The position numbers and the translations under genes are program-made. This document shows, piece after piece, positions 35,068 through 42,060 of a DNA stretch of 64,000 bases. The notes under the pieces were generated by a model. The model was not told where the DNA came from. It ran no database searches and was given only the letters and a program-made list of their open reading frames with translations. How positions within the stretch are numbered: position 1 is the stretch's first letter; each line of letters starts with the position of its first letter. Source of the DNA: Syntrophomonas zehnderi OL-4 (GTDB lineage Bacteria > Bacillota > Syntrophomonadia > Syntrophomonadales > Syntrophomonadaceae). The DNA is taken from assembly GCF_000983115.1 (NCBI RefSeq), contig NZ_CGIH01000005.1, positions 1 through 64,000 of the forward strand, read 5' to 3'.

Positions 35068-35097
35068 GAATAAAAGGGTATTTTGAGTTATATACTA
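35068..35097 (+). promoter_or_regulatory. Sigma-G type promoter of spoVT
   Basis: GAATA (35068-35072) fits GNATR, exactly 18 bases follow, and TATACTA (35091-35097) fits CATNHTA at six of seven positions. spoVT is a known sigma-G gene. Confidence 0.75.
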
Positions 35098-35156
35098 TCA
35101 TTGAGAAAGAAAACAACATTTTCAATATTATTAAAAAAAAGGAGGGATAGTTGTTA

Positions 35157-35720
35157 ATGAAAGCAACAGGCATTGTACGCCGCATAGACGATCTGGGGCG
35201 TGTAGTAATCCCCAAGGAAATAAGAAGAACTTTACGCATACGTGAAGGCGACCCTCTGGAGATTTTTGTGGATCGTGAAGGGGAAGTTATATTAAAGAAA
35301 TACTCTCCCATTGGTGAGTTAGGGGATTTTGCCAAGGAATATGCAGAATCACTTTACGAAACGATCGGGCATATATCCATGATAGCTGACCGGGACGTGA
35401 TTATCGCTGTAGCGGGCGGCAATAAACGGGAGTTTTTAAGCAAACCGGTGGGAAAATTACTGGAAAAATCTTTGGAAGACCGCAATACTATCATAATGAA
35501 CGATATGGAAAATGTAGATGATGAGAATATGCACATAATCCAGACCGATGATCGGGAATATACGATCAGGGCTCAGGTAGTTGCACCTATCATAACCCAG
35601 GGTGATCCTATTGGTGCTGTTATGATTGTTTCCAAAGATCCTGCGACCAAATTGGGTGAGCTGGAAGTCAAGCTGGCAGAAACCGCGGCTGGATTCCTGG
35701 CTAAACAAATGGAACAGTAG
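35157..35720 (+). CDS. spoVT: Stage V sporulation protein T
   Basis: Forespore regulator that adjusts the sigma-G regulon. 187 residues: an N-terminal AbrB-like swapped-hairpin DNA-binding domain (MKATGIVRRIDDLGRVVIPK, then EIRRTLRIREGDPLEIFVD) and a C-terminal GAF domain (about 60-187). ATG at 35157 is 9-10 bases after AAGGAGGGA; TTG at 35151 is too close. It has a sigma-G type promoter and a strong terminator. Position between mfd and spoVB matches Bacillus, apart from the ger operon placed between mfd and it. Confidence 0.97.
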   Translation: MKATGIVRRIDDLGRVVIPKEIRRTLRIREGDPLEIFVDREGEVILKKYSPIGELGDFAKEYAESLYETIGHISMIADRDVIIAVAGGNKREFLSKPVGKLLEKSLEDRNTIIMNDMENVDDENMHIIQTDDREYTIRAQVVAPIITQGDPIGAVMIVSKDPATKLGELEVKLAETAAGFLAKQMEQ

Positions 35721-35740
35721 TCTGACAACCCGTAGTTTTG

Positions 35741-35768
35741 AAGCGGCCTGTCCCAGGGCCGCTTTTTT
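35741..35768 (+). terminator. Terminator after spoVT
   Basis: AAGCGGCC (35741-35748) pairs with GGCCGCTT (35757-35764) around an 8-base loop, then six T. A second 10-bp hairpin (CAAGTAATTT at 35774-35783 with AAATTACTTG at 35796-35805) follows immediately. Confidence 0.9.
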
Positions 35769-35802
35769 AACGGCAAGTAATTTGCCAAAAGTCAAAAATT
35801 AC

Positions 35803-35831
35803 TTGACTTAATCATCGTTCTGGACTATCTT
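35803..35831 (+). promoter_or_regulatory. Sigma-A type promoter of the SpoVB-like gene
   Basis: TTGACT (35803-35808), a 17-base spacer and TATCTT (35826-35831). The -35 overlaps the right arm of a small hairpin. Confidence 0.5.
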
Positions 35832-35861
35832 AAGCAAAGATTTTAAGCTGGGGAGGCTGAA

Positions 35862-37403
35862 ATGGAGAAGAAGAGCAACTTTCTTAAGGGTGCGCTTATA
35901 CTCAGCATCGCCGGAGCCATAAGCAAGATCCTGGGAGCCATCTATCGCATTCCCTTAGCTCGCCTGCTGGGTGCCGAGGGCATGGGCCTTTATCAAATGG
36001 CATATCCCATCTATACAACGATTCTGGCCCTGGCAACCGCCGGTGTACCGGTAGCAATATCGGTGCTGGTTTCCCGCCGGGAAACAGAGGGCTATAGTGG
36101 TGACAGCAAAAGAATATTTAAGGTTTCCTTATTAATGTTATTCATATTTGGTATCTTACTGACCCTTTTGGTTATGCAGGCGGCGCATTTTTTAGCAGCC
36201 AAGGTATTGCATGAACCTAGGGCCTACTACCCTATTCTGGCAGTTGCCCCGGCCATATTTTTCTCCGGGCTGATGTCGGTTTTCAGGGGCTATTTTCAGG
36301 GCTATCAATGGATGCTGCCTACGGCAGTTTCTCAGGTGATAGAGCAACTGTTCAGGGTTACGGCGGTATTAATCCTGGCTTTCCTTCTGTTCCCGCGAGG
36401 GTTGGAATATGCGGCCGCCGGGGCTACATTCGGAGCTGTCGTGGGCGGTATCGTAGGTCTAATCGTACTTATATGCTTTTATATATTTTTCCAAAAGAAA
36501 AACCAGGGTTTATCGGCCCCCATTGGACCTGACAGTTCTTTCAGCCTGGCTCGGGAAGTAGTGCGCCTGGCTATTCCGGTATCATTTGGAGCGGTGATTT
36601 TGCCGCTGGTACAGATGCTGGATGCGATTATCGTGCCTGGTCGTTTGATGGCCATAAACTATACCACTTCCCAGGCAACGGCGTTATATGGACAGTTGTC
36701 TGGTATGGCGGCGGTTCTTATCAGCCTGCCGACCATATTTACCATTTCTATTGCTACCAGTCTGGTTCCGGCGGTGTCCGAAGCCCTGGCCAAAAAGGAT
36801 TACAACACCCTTAACAGCCGCATAAATTATGGACTCAGGGCGGCCATGATCATTTCCCTGCCCTGTGCCGCCGGTTTATATGTGTTGGCTTATCAGATCT
36901 GCGATTTGCTGTATGCGGCTCCGGAGGCCGGATTGCCACTGGAGGTACTGGCTTTTTCCACCATCGTCCTGGCTGCTTTTCAACTTTCCAGTGCCGGGCT
37001 GCAGGGCATAGGCAGACCCGAGGTAGCTATGCGCAGCCTGATTATAACGGGAGCCCTTAAAGTGCTGTTTAATTTCACCCTAACCAGTGTCCCCGCGCTC
37101 AACATACAGGGTGCGGCTATTGGCACGGTGCTGGCCTTTACAGTAGGATCAGGTCTTAACCTGTATTATCTGAAACGTTTTACCAAGGTGCACTATGAAA
37201 CCGGACGTCTGCTGAAACTAACCCTGGCTACGGTACTGATGGCTATAGGTGTTAAGATTTCCTATGCCCTGATCGTGGGTTCCGGAATCCACTCGCATAT
37301 CTCCACCCTGATAGCTATCTGCATAGGCGTAGGTATATACGGAATACTCCTGCTCCTGCTAAAAGAACTGGACAGAGATATGCTAAGAAAAATAATCAGC
37401 TAA
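35862..37403 (+). CDS. spoVB: SpoVB/YabM-type polysaccharide or lipid II flippase
   Basis: A 513-residue membrane protein with about 14 predicted helices of the MOP exporter superfamily. The N-terminus FLKGALILSIAGAISKILGA and the following IYRIPLARLLGAEGMGLYQM are typical of the SpoVB/YabM/MurJ-like group. These proteins flip lipid-linked cell-wall or spore-cortex precursors. In B. subtilis spoVB itself lies elsewhere and the paralogue yabM sits between spoVT and mazG; the slot therefore argues for a YabM-type orthologue, so the gene symbol is tentative. ATG at 35862 follows GGGGAGG. Read from its own promoter at 35803. Confidence 0.82.
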   Translation: MEKKSNFLKGALILSIAGAISKILGAIYRIPLARLLGAEGMGLYQMAYPIYTTILALATAGVPVAISVLVSRRETEGYSGDSKRIFKVSLLMLFIFGILLTLLVMQAAHFLAAKVLHEPRAYYPILAVAPAIFFSGLMSVFRGYFQGYQWMLPTAVSQVIEQLFRVTAVLILAFLLFPRGLEYAAAGATFGAVVGGIVGLIVLICFYIFFQKKNQGLSAPIGPDSSFSLAREVVRLAIPVSFGAVILPLVQMLDAIIVPGRLMAINYTTSQATALYGQLSGMAAVLISLPTIFTISIATSLVPAVSEALAKKDYNTLNSRINYGLRAAMIISLPCAAGLYVLAYQICDLLYAAPEAGLPLEVLAFSTIVLAAFQLSSAGLQGIGRPEVAMRSLIITGALKVLFNFTLTSVPALNIQGAAIGTVLAFTVGSGLNLYYLKRFTKVHYETGRLLKLTLATVLMAIGVKISYALIVGSGIHSHISTLIAICIGVGIYGILLLLLKELDRDMLRKIIS

Positions 37404-37458
37404 CCCTGCCCTGGCAGCAAAACAAAAACCGCGTGTGAGGAGTAAGGTGGGAGGCGTG

Positions 37459-37505
37459 GCAGCGGAAGCTTTAGCTTCCGCTGCATCGGAGCGACCCCAG
37501 GTCGC
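37459..37505. repeat. REP-like double palindrome
   Basis: GCAGCGGAAGCT (37459-37470) and its perfect complement AGCTTCCGCTGC (37473-37484) around TT. Then a second hairpin GCGACC-CCA-GGTCGC at about 37491-37505. The first core recurs three times at 41.7-42.0 kb. Confidence 0.8.
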
Positions 37506-37576
37506 CCCTCCAAGTTGCCGGTTCTTTTGAGCATTTACGATTATGCTGCTAATAGCGTTTTATTAATTAAAAATAA

Positions 37577-38042
37577 TCCCCCTACGGGGACTACTGATAT
37601 GAACTGCGTTCATAATTAAGGTTGCCCCCTACGGGTACTACTGATATGAACTTCGTTCATAATTAAGGTTGCACCCTGCGGGTACTACTGATATGAACTG
37701 CGTTCATATTTAAGGTTGCCCCCTTCGGGGACTACTGATATGAACTGCGTTCATAATTAAGGTTGCCCCCTACGGGTACTACTGATATGAACTTCGTTCA
37801 TAATTAAGGTTGCACCCTGCGGGTACTACTGATATGAACTGCGTTCATATTTAAGGTTGCCCCCTTCGGGGACTACTGATATGAACTGCGTTCATAATTA
37901 AGGTTGCCCCCTACGGGTACTACTGATATGAACTTCGTTCATAATTAAGGTTGCCCCCTGCGGGGACTACTGATATGAACTTCGTTCATAATTAAGGTTG
38001 CCCCCTGCGGGGACTACTGATATGAACTGCGTTCATATCTAA
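37577..38042. repeat. Tandem array of ten 47-bp hairpin units
   Basis: Ten units: the first is partial, the other nine start at 37620 and every 47 bases after. Each unit carries a small CCC(C)-TxC-GGG(G) hairpin, ACTACTGA, and the palindrome TATGAAC-TGC-GTTCATA (or a TTC loop), ending AATTAA. Units 2-4 are repeated exactly as units 5-7 (a 141-bp higher-order repeat), and unit 8 repeats unit 2. A unit of this type also occurs at 60241-60287. No open frame runs through it. Confidence 0.95.
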
Positions 38043-38094
38043 GGTTGCCGCGTTATCCGCGTCTATTTCTTACTAACGAAAGAAGGTTTTTTGC

Positions 38095-38862
38095 ATGGGA
38101 GACAATGGACAAGCTTTAGAAGAACTTATTGCTATAATGGATCGGCTTTTAGGTGAAGGAGGGTGTCCCTGGGATCAGGAACAAACCCACGAATCCCTGA
38201 TCAGGTATCTAATTGAAGAATGCTATGAGGTAATTGAAGCAATCAATCAGCAGGATATGGATGAACTGGCCATCGAATTGGGAGATCTTTTGCTGCAAGT
38301 AGTATTTCATGCGGCTCTGGCTGAGCGGGCCGGGGCCTTTGATTTTGCGGATGTTGCCAGGGCGGTCAGCAAAAAGATGGTCGACCGGCATCCGCATGTC
38401 TTTGGGAATATGGATCTAAAGACCGCCGATGATGTGCTAAACAAATGGGAAGGGTTTAAGAAAAAGGAAGGCAAAAAATATCTCCTGGAGGGCATACCCA
38501 ATAGCCTGCCAGCCTTGATGCGGGCTGAGAAAATGCAGGAAAAAGCGGCCCGGGTAGGTTTTGATTGGCCGGATGCCGTTCAGGCGGCAGCCAAGTTTAA
38601 GGAAGAAGTAGATGAACTGGTCGCTGCCCAGAGTGCACAGGAGATACGGGAGGAGATGGGAGATGTCCTGTTCGCCTTAGTGAATGTGGCCAGATTACAG
38701 GGAATTGAACCAGAACAGGCCTTGCAGGCAGCCAATGACAAATTCGAGCGGCGTTTTCATTATATTGAGAAAAAAATAGAGGCTGCCGGGGAGCGGATGG
38801 AAGATTATAATCTGGCTCAGCTGGATCAGATTTGGGATGAAGCTAAAACCAAGGGCCTGTAA
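38095..38862 (+). CDS. mazG: MazG nucleotide pyrophosphohydrolase
   Basis: Hydrolyses nucleoside triphosphates to monophosphates and pyrophosphate, a house-cleaning activity. 255 residues with two MazG repeats. The first has GGCPWDQEQTHESL, EECYEVIEAI and ELGDLLLQVVFHA. The second, near 165-220, has FKEEVDELVAA and EEMGDVLFALVNVARL. These EExxE and ExxD sets bind magnesium. B. subtilis YabN carries an extra N-terminal tetrapyrrole-methylase domain, which is missing here, so this is the short MazG form. ATG at 38095 has a weak AGAAGG upstream, right after the repeat array. Confidence 0.94.
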   Translation: MGDNGQALEELIAIMDRLLGEGGCPWDQEQTHESLIRYLIEECYEVIEAINQQDMDELAIELGDLLLQVVFHAALAERAGAFDFADVARAVSKKMVDRHPHVFGNMDLKTADDVLNKWEGFKKKEGKKYLLEGIPNSLPALMRAEKMQEKAARVGFDWPDAVQAAAKFKEEVDELVAAQSAQEIREEMGDVLFALVNVARLQGIEPEQALQAANDKFERRFHYIEKKIEAAGERMEDYNLAQLDQIWDEAKTKGL

Positions 38863-38999
38863 ACTGCCAAGGAGGACTTTTAACCCAGTGATAATTCCGT
38901 CAAAAACCCCTGCGGGCAACTTTTATGACCAAAAAGAAGGATAAATAATTAAAAAGGCGAATAGCACAATATACCATTAATACTCAGAGGAGGGATATC

Positions 39000-39272
39000 T
39001 TGAACAAGACCGAATTAATCAGCGAAGTAGCCCAGAAAGCCGATATAACCAAAAAGGATGCGGAGAAAGTTGTCAATGCTTTCTTCAGTACAGTTGAAGA
39101 TGCCTTAAAGTCAGGAGATAAGGTACAACTTATTGGCTTTGGCACCTTTGAAGTAAGAGAGCGGCAGGCCAGGAAGGGCAGAAATCCCCAGACCGGAGAA
39201 GAAATAAGCATTCCCGCGGCCAGAGTTCCGGCCTTCAAATGCGGCAAGGCATTAAAAGATGCCGTAGATTAA
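39000..39272 (+). CDS. hup: HU-type DNA-binding protein
   Basis: A 90-residue histone-like protein that bends and packages DNA. The full HU fold is visible: helices [20 protein letters not shown] and on, the beta-arm core [21 protein letters not shown] (given in two parts by its turn), the arm tip [17 protein letters not shown]. Start is TTG at 39000 after AGAGGAGGG (about 38986-38994). It lies between mazG and yabO, one base before the yabO start; in B. subtilis this spot has no hup gene. Expected to be abundant. Confidence 0.95.
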   Translation: MNKTELISEVAQKADITKKDAEKVVNAFFSTVEDALKSGDKVQLIGFGTFEVRERQARKGRNPQTGEEISIPAARVPAFKCGKALKDAVD

Positions 39273-39273
39273 G

Positions 39274-39516
39274 ATGCGTTTGGACAAGTTCCTGAAAATA
39301 TCCAGAATTATCAAAAGACGTACTGTTGCTAAAGATTTTGCCGAAGGCGAAAGGGTCATGGTTAACGGTAGAATAGCCAAGCCGTCTACAGATGTCAAAA
39401 AAGGAGATATACTTACCCTGCGCATAGGCGACCGTGAAACAGTATTTGAAATCCTTGATATTAAAGACAATGTCAAAGCCGCCGAAGCCAAAAATCTATA
39501 TCGTATAATCGAATAA
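39274..39516 (+). CDS. rqcP: S4-domain RNA-binding protein RqcP (YabO)
   Basis: An 80-residue protein made almost wholly of an S4 RNA-binding domain (MRLDKFLKISRIIKRRTVAK, then VMVNGRIAKPSTDVKKGDIL). RqcP works with RqcH on obstructed large ribosomal subunits, adding poly-alanine tails to stalled peptides for degradation. It starts one base after the hup stop, so it is translationally coupled. Same place relative to mazG and yabP as in Bacillus. Ends at a strong terminator. Confidence 0.93.
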   Translation: MRLDKFLKISRIIKRRTVAKDFAEGERVMVNGRIAKPSTDVKKGDILTLRIGDRETVFEILDIKDNVKAAEAKNLYRIIE

Positions 39517-39529
39517 TCCAACCGCCCTG

Positions 39530-39557
39530 TATTAGAAATTATGCAGGGCGGTTTTTT
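39530..39557 (+). terminator. Terminator after rqcP
   Basis: AACCGCCCTG (39530-39539) pairs with CAGGGCGGTT (39544-39553 region) across a short A/T loop, followed by TTTTTTGC. Separates hup-rqcP from the sporulation genes downstream. Confidence 0.88.
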
Positions 39558-39732
39558 GCTGCCCGCCGGGATTTGTGACATAAATAAGCCCTTGGAAGCA
39601 TAACTTTTCTTAGGGGTATGCATATGTGATGCTCTAACTAGGGGAAATTTTAAAAAAAGAGTCTGCGTAAAGTAAGTTATTCTGCCCTAATCAGCGTCTT
39701 ATAACCTTAATAAGAAAGGGGAGCCTAAGCGT

Positions 39733-40002
39733 ATGACCGATCATTCAGTTAATATGATAAACCGTAAGTCAATTGATCTTTCCGGGGTAAACAATGTTGT
39801 TAATTTCGATGATGAGGAAATCATTCTGGATACGATGATGGGATGTTTGGAAATTGGAGGCGAGGAACTGCATATTACCATGCTTAATCTGGACAATGGC
39901 AAGGTATCCATACATGGAAACATCAGCCACCTGGCCTACAAGGCCCAGGGTGCTGATTTTAAAGCCCGCGGCAAGACGATATTAAACCGGCTGTTTAAAT
40001 AG
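39733..40002 (+). CDS. yabP: Sporulation protein YabP
   Basis: An 89-residue protein of the YabP/YqfC family, required in the mother cell for spore formation in Bacillus. Recognised by NRKSIDLSGVNNVVNFDDEE and DTMMGCLEIGGEELHI, then LDNGKVSIHGNISHLAY. No signal peptide or membrane segment. ATG at 39733 follows AAAGGGGAG. It is separated from rqcP by a terminator and 200 bases, so it probably has its own sporulation promoter; I could not identify a convincing sigma-E site. Followed 11 bases later by yabQ. Confidence 0.93.
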   Translation: MTDHSVNMINRKSIDLSGVNNVVNFDDEEIILDTMMGCLEIGGEELHITMLNLDNGKVSIHGNISHLAYKAQGADFKARGKTILNRLFK

Positions 40003-40013
40003 GGGGGATTGCT

Positions 40014-40445
40014 TTGCTGGGTCTTTTCGCCCAGATAAAAACATTTTTCCTGACCCTGTTGCTGGGGTTGATAGCGGGAATGGTTTTTCATTACTATCAA
40101 TTAACGGTGCGTGCCTTGCGAGCCGGCCGGTATTCGCTATACCTACTGGATATTTCTATCTGGGGCCTAATGATCCTGTTGATATCTATCGGAATGCTGT
40201 TGATAAGTCAGGGTGAATTGAGGATATATTTCTTTGTGTTTCTTATTGCGGGCGGTTTTATTTATTTCAAACTGCTGTCCAGCAAAATGAAAAAGCCCCT
40301 TCAGGCCATGGCAACAGCCAGCGAAAAAGGCCTGCGCAAAATTGTCATTCTGCTGCAAAAGCCAATTCAATGGGCCAGGCAACGTATCAGGAACTGGCGG
40401 CAAAAGCGTCCTCCTGCGCCGCCTCCTGCCGATATTGAACCCTAG
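40014..40445 (+). CDS. yabQ: Spore cortex protein YabQ
   Basis: A 143-residue membrane protein with about four hydrophobic helices and a basic, proline-rich C-terminus (RQRIRNWRQKRPPAPPPADI). The N-terminal QIKTFFLTLLLGLIAGMVFH and YYQLTVRALR fit the YabQ family, needed for cortex formation in B. subtilis and located in the membrane around the forespore. Start is TTG at 40014 after AGGGGGGA. It forms an operon with yabP. A 168-base gap with a DnaA-box cluster follows it. Confidence 0.9.
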   Translation: MLGLFAQIKTFFLTLLLGLIAGMVFHYYQLTVRALRAGRYSLYLLDISIWGLMILLISIGMLLISQGELRIYFFVFLIAGGFIYFKLLSSKMKKPLQAMATASEKGLRKIVILLQKPIQWARQRIRNWRQKRPPAPPPADIEP

Positions 40446-40569
40446 TCATGAAGTCCGGCCAGACCTTTTTTGGCTGGATGAACAGGGGACTTTTCCAAAA
40501 AAGGAGTCAAAATGTTTTTATCGAGCAGGAATTAACTATCGTTATCCCGAAAGATAAATTATAATAAAT

Positions 40570-40601
40570 TTGTCCACAGTTTGTGGATAAATTGTGGATA
40601 G
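40570..40601. promoter_or_regulatory. Cluster of three DnaA boxes
   Basis: TTGTCCACA (40570-40578, one mismatch to TTATCCACA), TGTGGATAA (40582-40590, perfect, opposite orientation) and TGTGGATAG (40593-40601, one mismatch), spaced 11-12 bases apart. They lie 13 bases before the ATG of the small HTH gene and could regulate it and divIC, or titrate DnaA. Confidence 0.7.
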
Positions 40602-40613
40602 TGTGTAGTTAAA

Positions 40614-40847
40614 ATGCAGATAGAAATCAGAGGAGCAGAGAAACTTAGCTTTAGGGAGAGACAAGTAGTGGTACTCAAGGAAATGGGCAAAAGTACGGAG
40701 GAGATAACCCGTACGCTCAAAATCAGTGCCAGTACGGTCGCGACCCTGTATAACCGCGCCCGCAGCAAAGGCTATGAGGTTGTAATTGTGTTGCCGGGCG
40801 ATGTCATGGGACTTTATGACGGGGAGGATGAAGATGAAAAAGAATAA
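40614..40847 (+). CDS. Small helix-turn-helix protein
   Basis: A 77-residue protein. Residues about 10-57 look like a sigma-70 region 4/LuxR-type helix-turn-helix (LSFRERQVVVLKEMGKSTEE, then ITRTLKISASTVATLYNRAR). The tail is acidic (GLYDGEDEDEKE). It may be a transcription regulator of unknown target. It has only a weak ribosome site and starts 13 bases after the DnaA-box cluster, which is unusual; the boxes probably overlap its promoter or leader. Its end overlaps divIC by 14 bases, so the two are co-translated. Bacillus has no gene here between yabQ and divIC. Confidence 0.75.
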   Translation: MQIEIRGAEKLSFRERQVVVLKEMGKSTEEITRTLKISASTVATLYNRARSKGYEVVIVLPGDVMGLYDGEDEDEKE

Positions 40848-41121
40848 CCCGGAGCGCAGGCCGCTTAAATGGGCAGTAACCGGTCTGATCTGTATGTTTT
40901 TAATGATCACGATTGTACCCCGGGTTCATACGATTTGGGAACTCGCAAACCGCAAAAGTGAACTGCAACAGGAAAAATTAACCTTGACGAAGATAAATAA
41001 AGAACGCCAAAAGGAATTGGAAGAATTAAAATCCCCCGAAGCTATTGAACGAATTGCCAGAGAACAGTTGGGAATGATAAAAAAGGGCGAAAGGGTAGTG
41101 ATTGAGGTTATAGAACCGTAA
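40834..41121 (+). CDS. divIC: Septum formation initiator (DivIC/FtsB family)
   Basis: A 95-residue bitopic membrane protein of the divisome. A basic N-terminus, one membrane helix (WAVTGLICMFLMITIV, about 11-27), a coiled coil (ELANRKSELQQEKLTLTKIN and on to about 65), then the family tail IERIAREQLGMIKKGERVVI. DivIC pairs with FtsL and DivIB to activate septal wall synthesis. ATG at 40834 follows GGGGAGG with 6 bases between; ATG at 40828 is too near. Position between yabQ and yabR matches Bacillus. Confidence 0.93.
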   Translation: MKKNNPERRPLKWAVTGLICMFLMITIVPRVHTIWELANRKSELQQEKLTLTKINKERQKELEELKSPEAIERIAREQLGMIKKGERVVIEVIEP

Positions 41122-41139
41122 TAAATTAACAGTTTGAGG

Positions 41140-41168
41140 TTGACTGTGCCCTAAGCATTGCATACAAT
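41140..41168 (+). promoter_or_regulatory. Sigma-A promoter of the S1-domain gene
   Basis: TTGACT (41140-41145), an ideal 17-base spacer and TACAAT (41163-41168), 36 bases before the ATG. Confidence 0.75.
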
Positions 41169-41204
41169 TAAATATAGTATATTTTTGAGGGGGATCTAAT
41201 TTTA

Positions 41205-41660
41205 ATGCCAACTGAACAAACTAATATTATACCTGGCGACATAATAGAAGGCAAAGTCCAGGGTATCACTACGTTTGGAGCATTTATTGAGTTACCAGGT
41301 GGATTGGTAGGTTTGGTGCACATTTCTGAAATTGCAGATACCTACGTAAAAGATGTCAAGGACTTTATTAAGGAAGGCGATGCGGTCAGTGTTAAAGTAC
41401 TAAGCATTGATGGCAAGAAAATAGGGCTTTCCATAAAACAGGCATCAACCCCCAAGGTTGCGCCATCGGTGACCGGCCAGCCGAGATTTAATCGAGCCGA
41501 TAACCGACGCGACAATCGTGGTTTTAACAATCCGAAAAAACCTGAAACCCCCGTTACTTTGGATGACAAGATCAGCAAGTTTTTAAAGGAAAGCGATGAG
41601 AGGATGCAGCCTCTTAAAAATAGAACCGAAACCAGGCGACGCAACAAATATAATTCATAA
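41205..41660 (+). CDS. yabR: S1 RNA-binding domain protein (YabR)
   Basis: A 151-residue protein. Residues about 10-80 form an S1/OB-fold RNA-binding domain (GDIIEGKVQGITTFGAFIEL, VGLVHISEIADTYV, and GKKIGLSIKQA). The remainder is a disordered, Arg/Asn-rich region (RFNRADNRRDNRGFNNPKKP) followed by a short helix. Matches B. subtilis YabR in place and layout; the role is thought to be RNA or ribosome related. ATG at 41205 follows GAGGGGGA at a longish 9-11 bases. Own promoter and terminator. Confidence 0.9.
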   Translation: MPTEQTNIIPGDIIEGKVQGITTFGAFIELPGGLVGLVHISEIADTYVKDVKDFIKEGDAVSVKVLSIDGKKIGLSIKQASTPKVAPSVTGQPRFNRADNRRDNRGFNNPKKPETPVTLDDKISKFLKESDERMQPLKNRTETRRRNKYNS

Positions 41661-41665
41661 GACAT

Positions 41666-41697
41666 AAAAAGCACTTCCCAAACGAAGTGCTTTTTTT
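41666..41697 (+). terminator. Terminator after yabR
   Basis: AAAAAGCACTTC (41666-41677) pairs with GAAGTGCTTTTT (41684-41695) around a 6-base loop, followed by further T. The dispersed element's AATAGACGCGG terminus begins at 41698, directly after it. Confidence 0.92.
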
Positions 41698-41990
41698 AAT
41701 AGACGCGGGTAACGCAGATTCCGCTCAAATTACCGCCCAGCTTACCGTAGCGGAAGCTTTAGCTTCCGCGAGGAAACGAACCCCAGTTTAATTAATAGAC
41801 GCGGATAACGCGGATTCCCGCCGATTTGCGCGGTTTAAATAAATTAGACATAGATTTACACAGATTAATACAGATTAACAACCCAGCTCAAATTACCGCC
41901 CAGCTTACCGTAGCGGAAGCTTTAGCTTCCGCGAGACCGCTCAAATAAGCGCAATACAATACCGTAGCGGAAGCTTTAGCTTCCGCGAGA
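41698..41990. repeat. Repeat cluster: element left ends and three REP-like palindromes
   Basis: This fills the 400-base gap before ppx. Left-end sequences AATAGACGCGG occur at 41698 and again near 41793. Three copies of the palindrome GCGGAAGCT-TT-AGCTTCCGC lie at 41750-41769, 41913-41932 and 41967-41986. The first two also share about 25 bases of flank (CTCAAATTACCGCCCAGCTT), so a ~165-base unit has been duplicated. No gene is visible. Confidence 0.85.
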
Positions 41991-42060
41991 AAACTTGAAT
42001 TCAGTGCCTAAAATAACCGCGCAGTTCCGCGCAATCAGCAACTATTCAGGGGGATTAATT

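Larger units (their letters stand above)
37404..38094. other. Repeat-rich intergenic region before mazG
   Basis: This 691-base gap has no gene. It contains a REP-like double palindrome at 37459-37505, the 47-bp tandem array at 37577-38042 and, at its right end, the terminus GTTATCCGCGTCTATT (about 38052-38067) of the dispersed element family. I do not find a matching left terminus. Confidence 0.8.

Noticed and set aside
37577-38042. CRISPR array
   Set aside because: The 47-bp units are contiguous with no unique spacers, they form higher-order triplets, and no cas gene is nearby.
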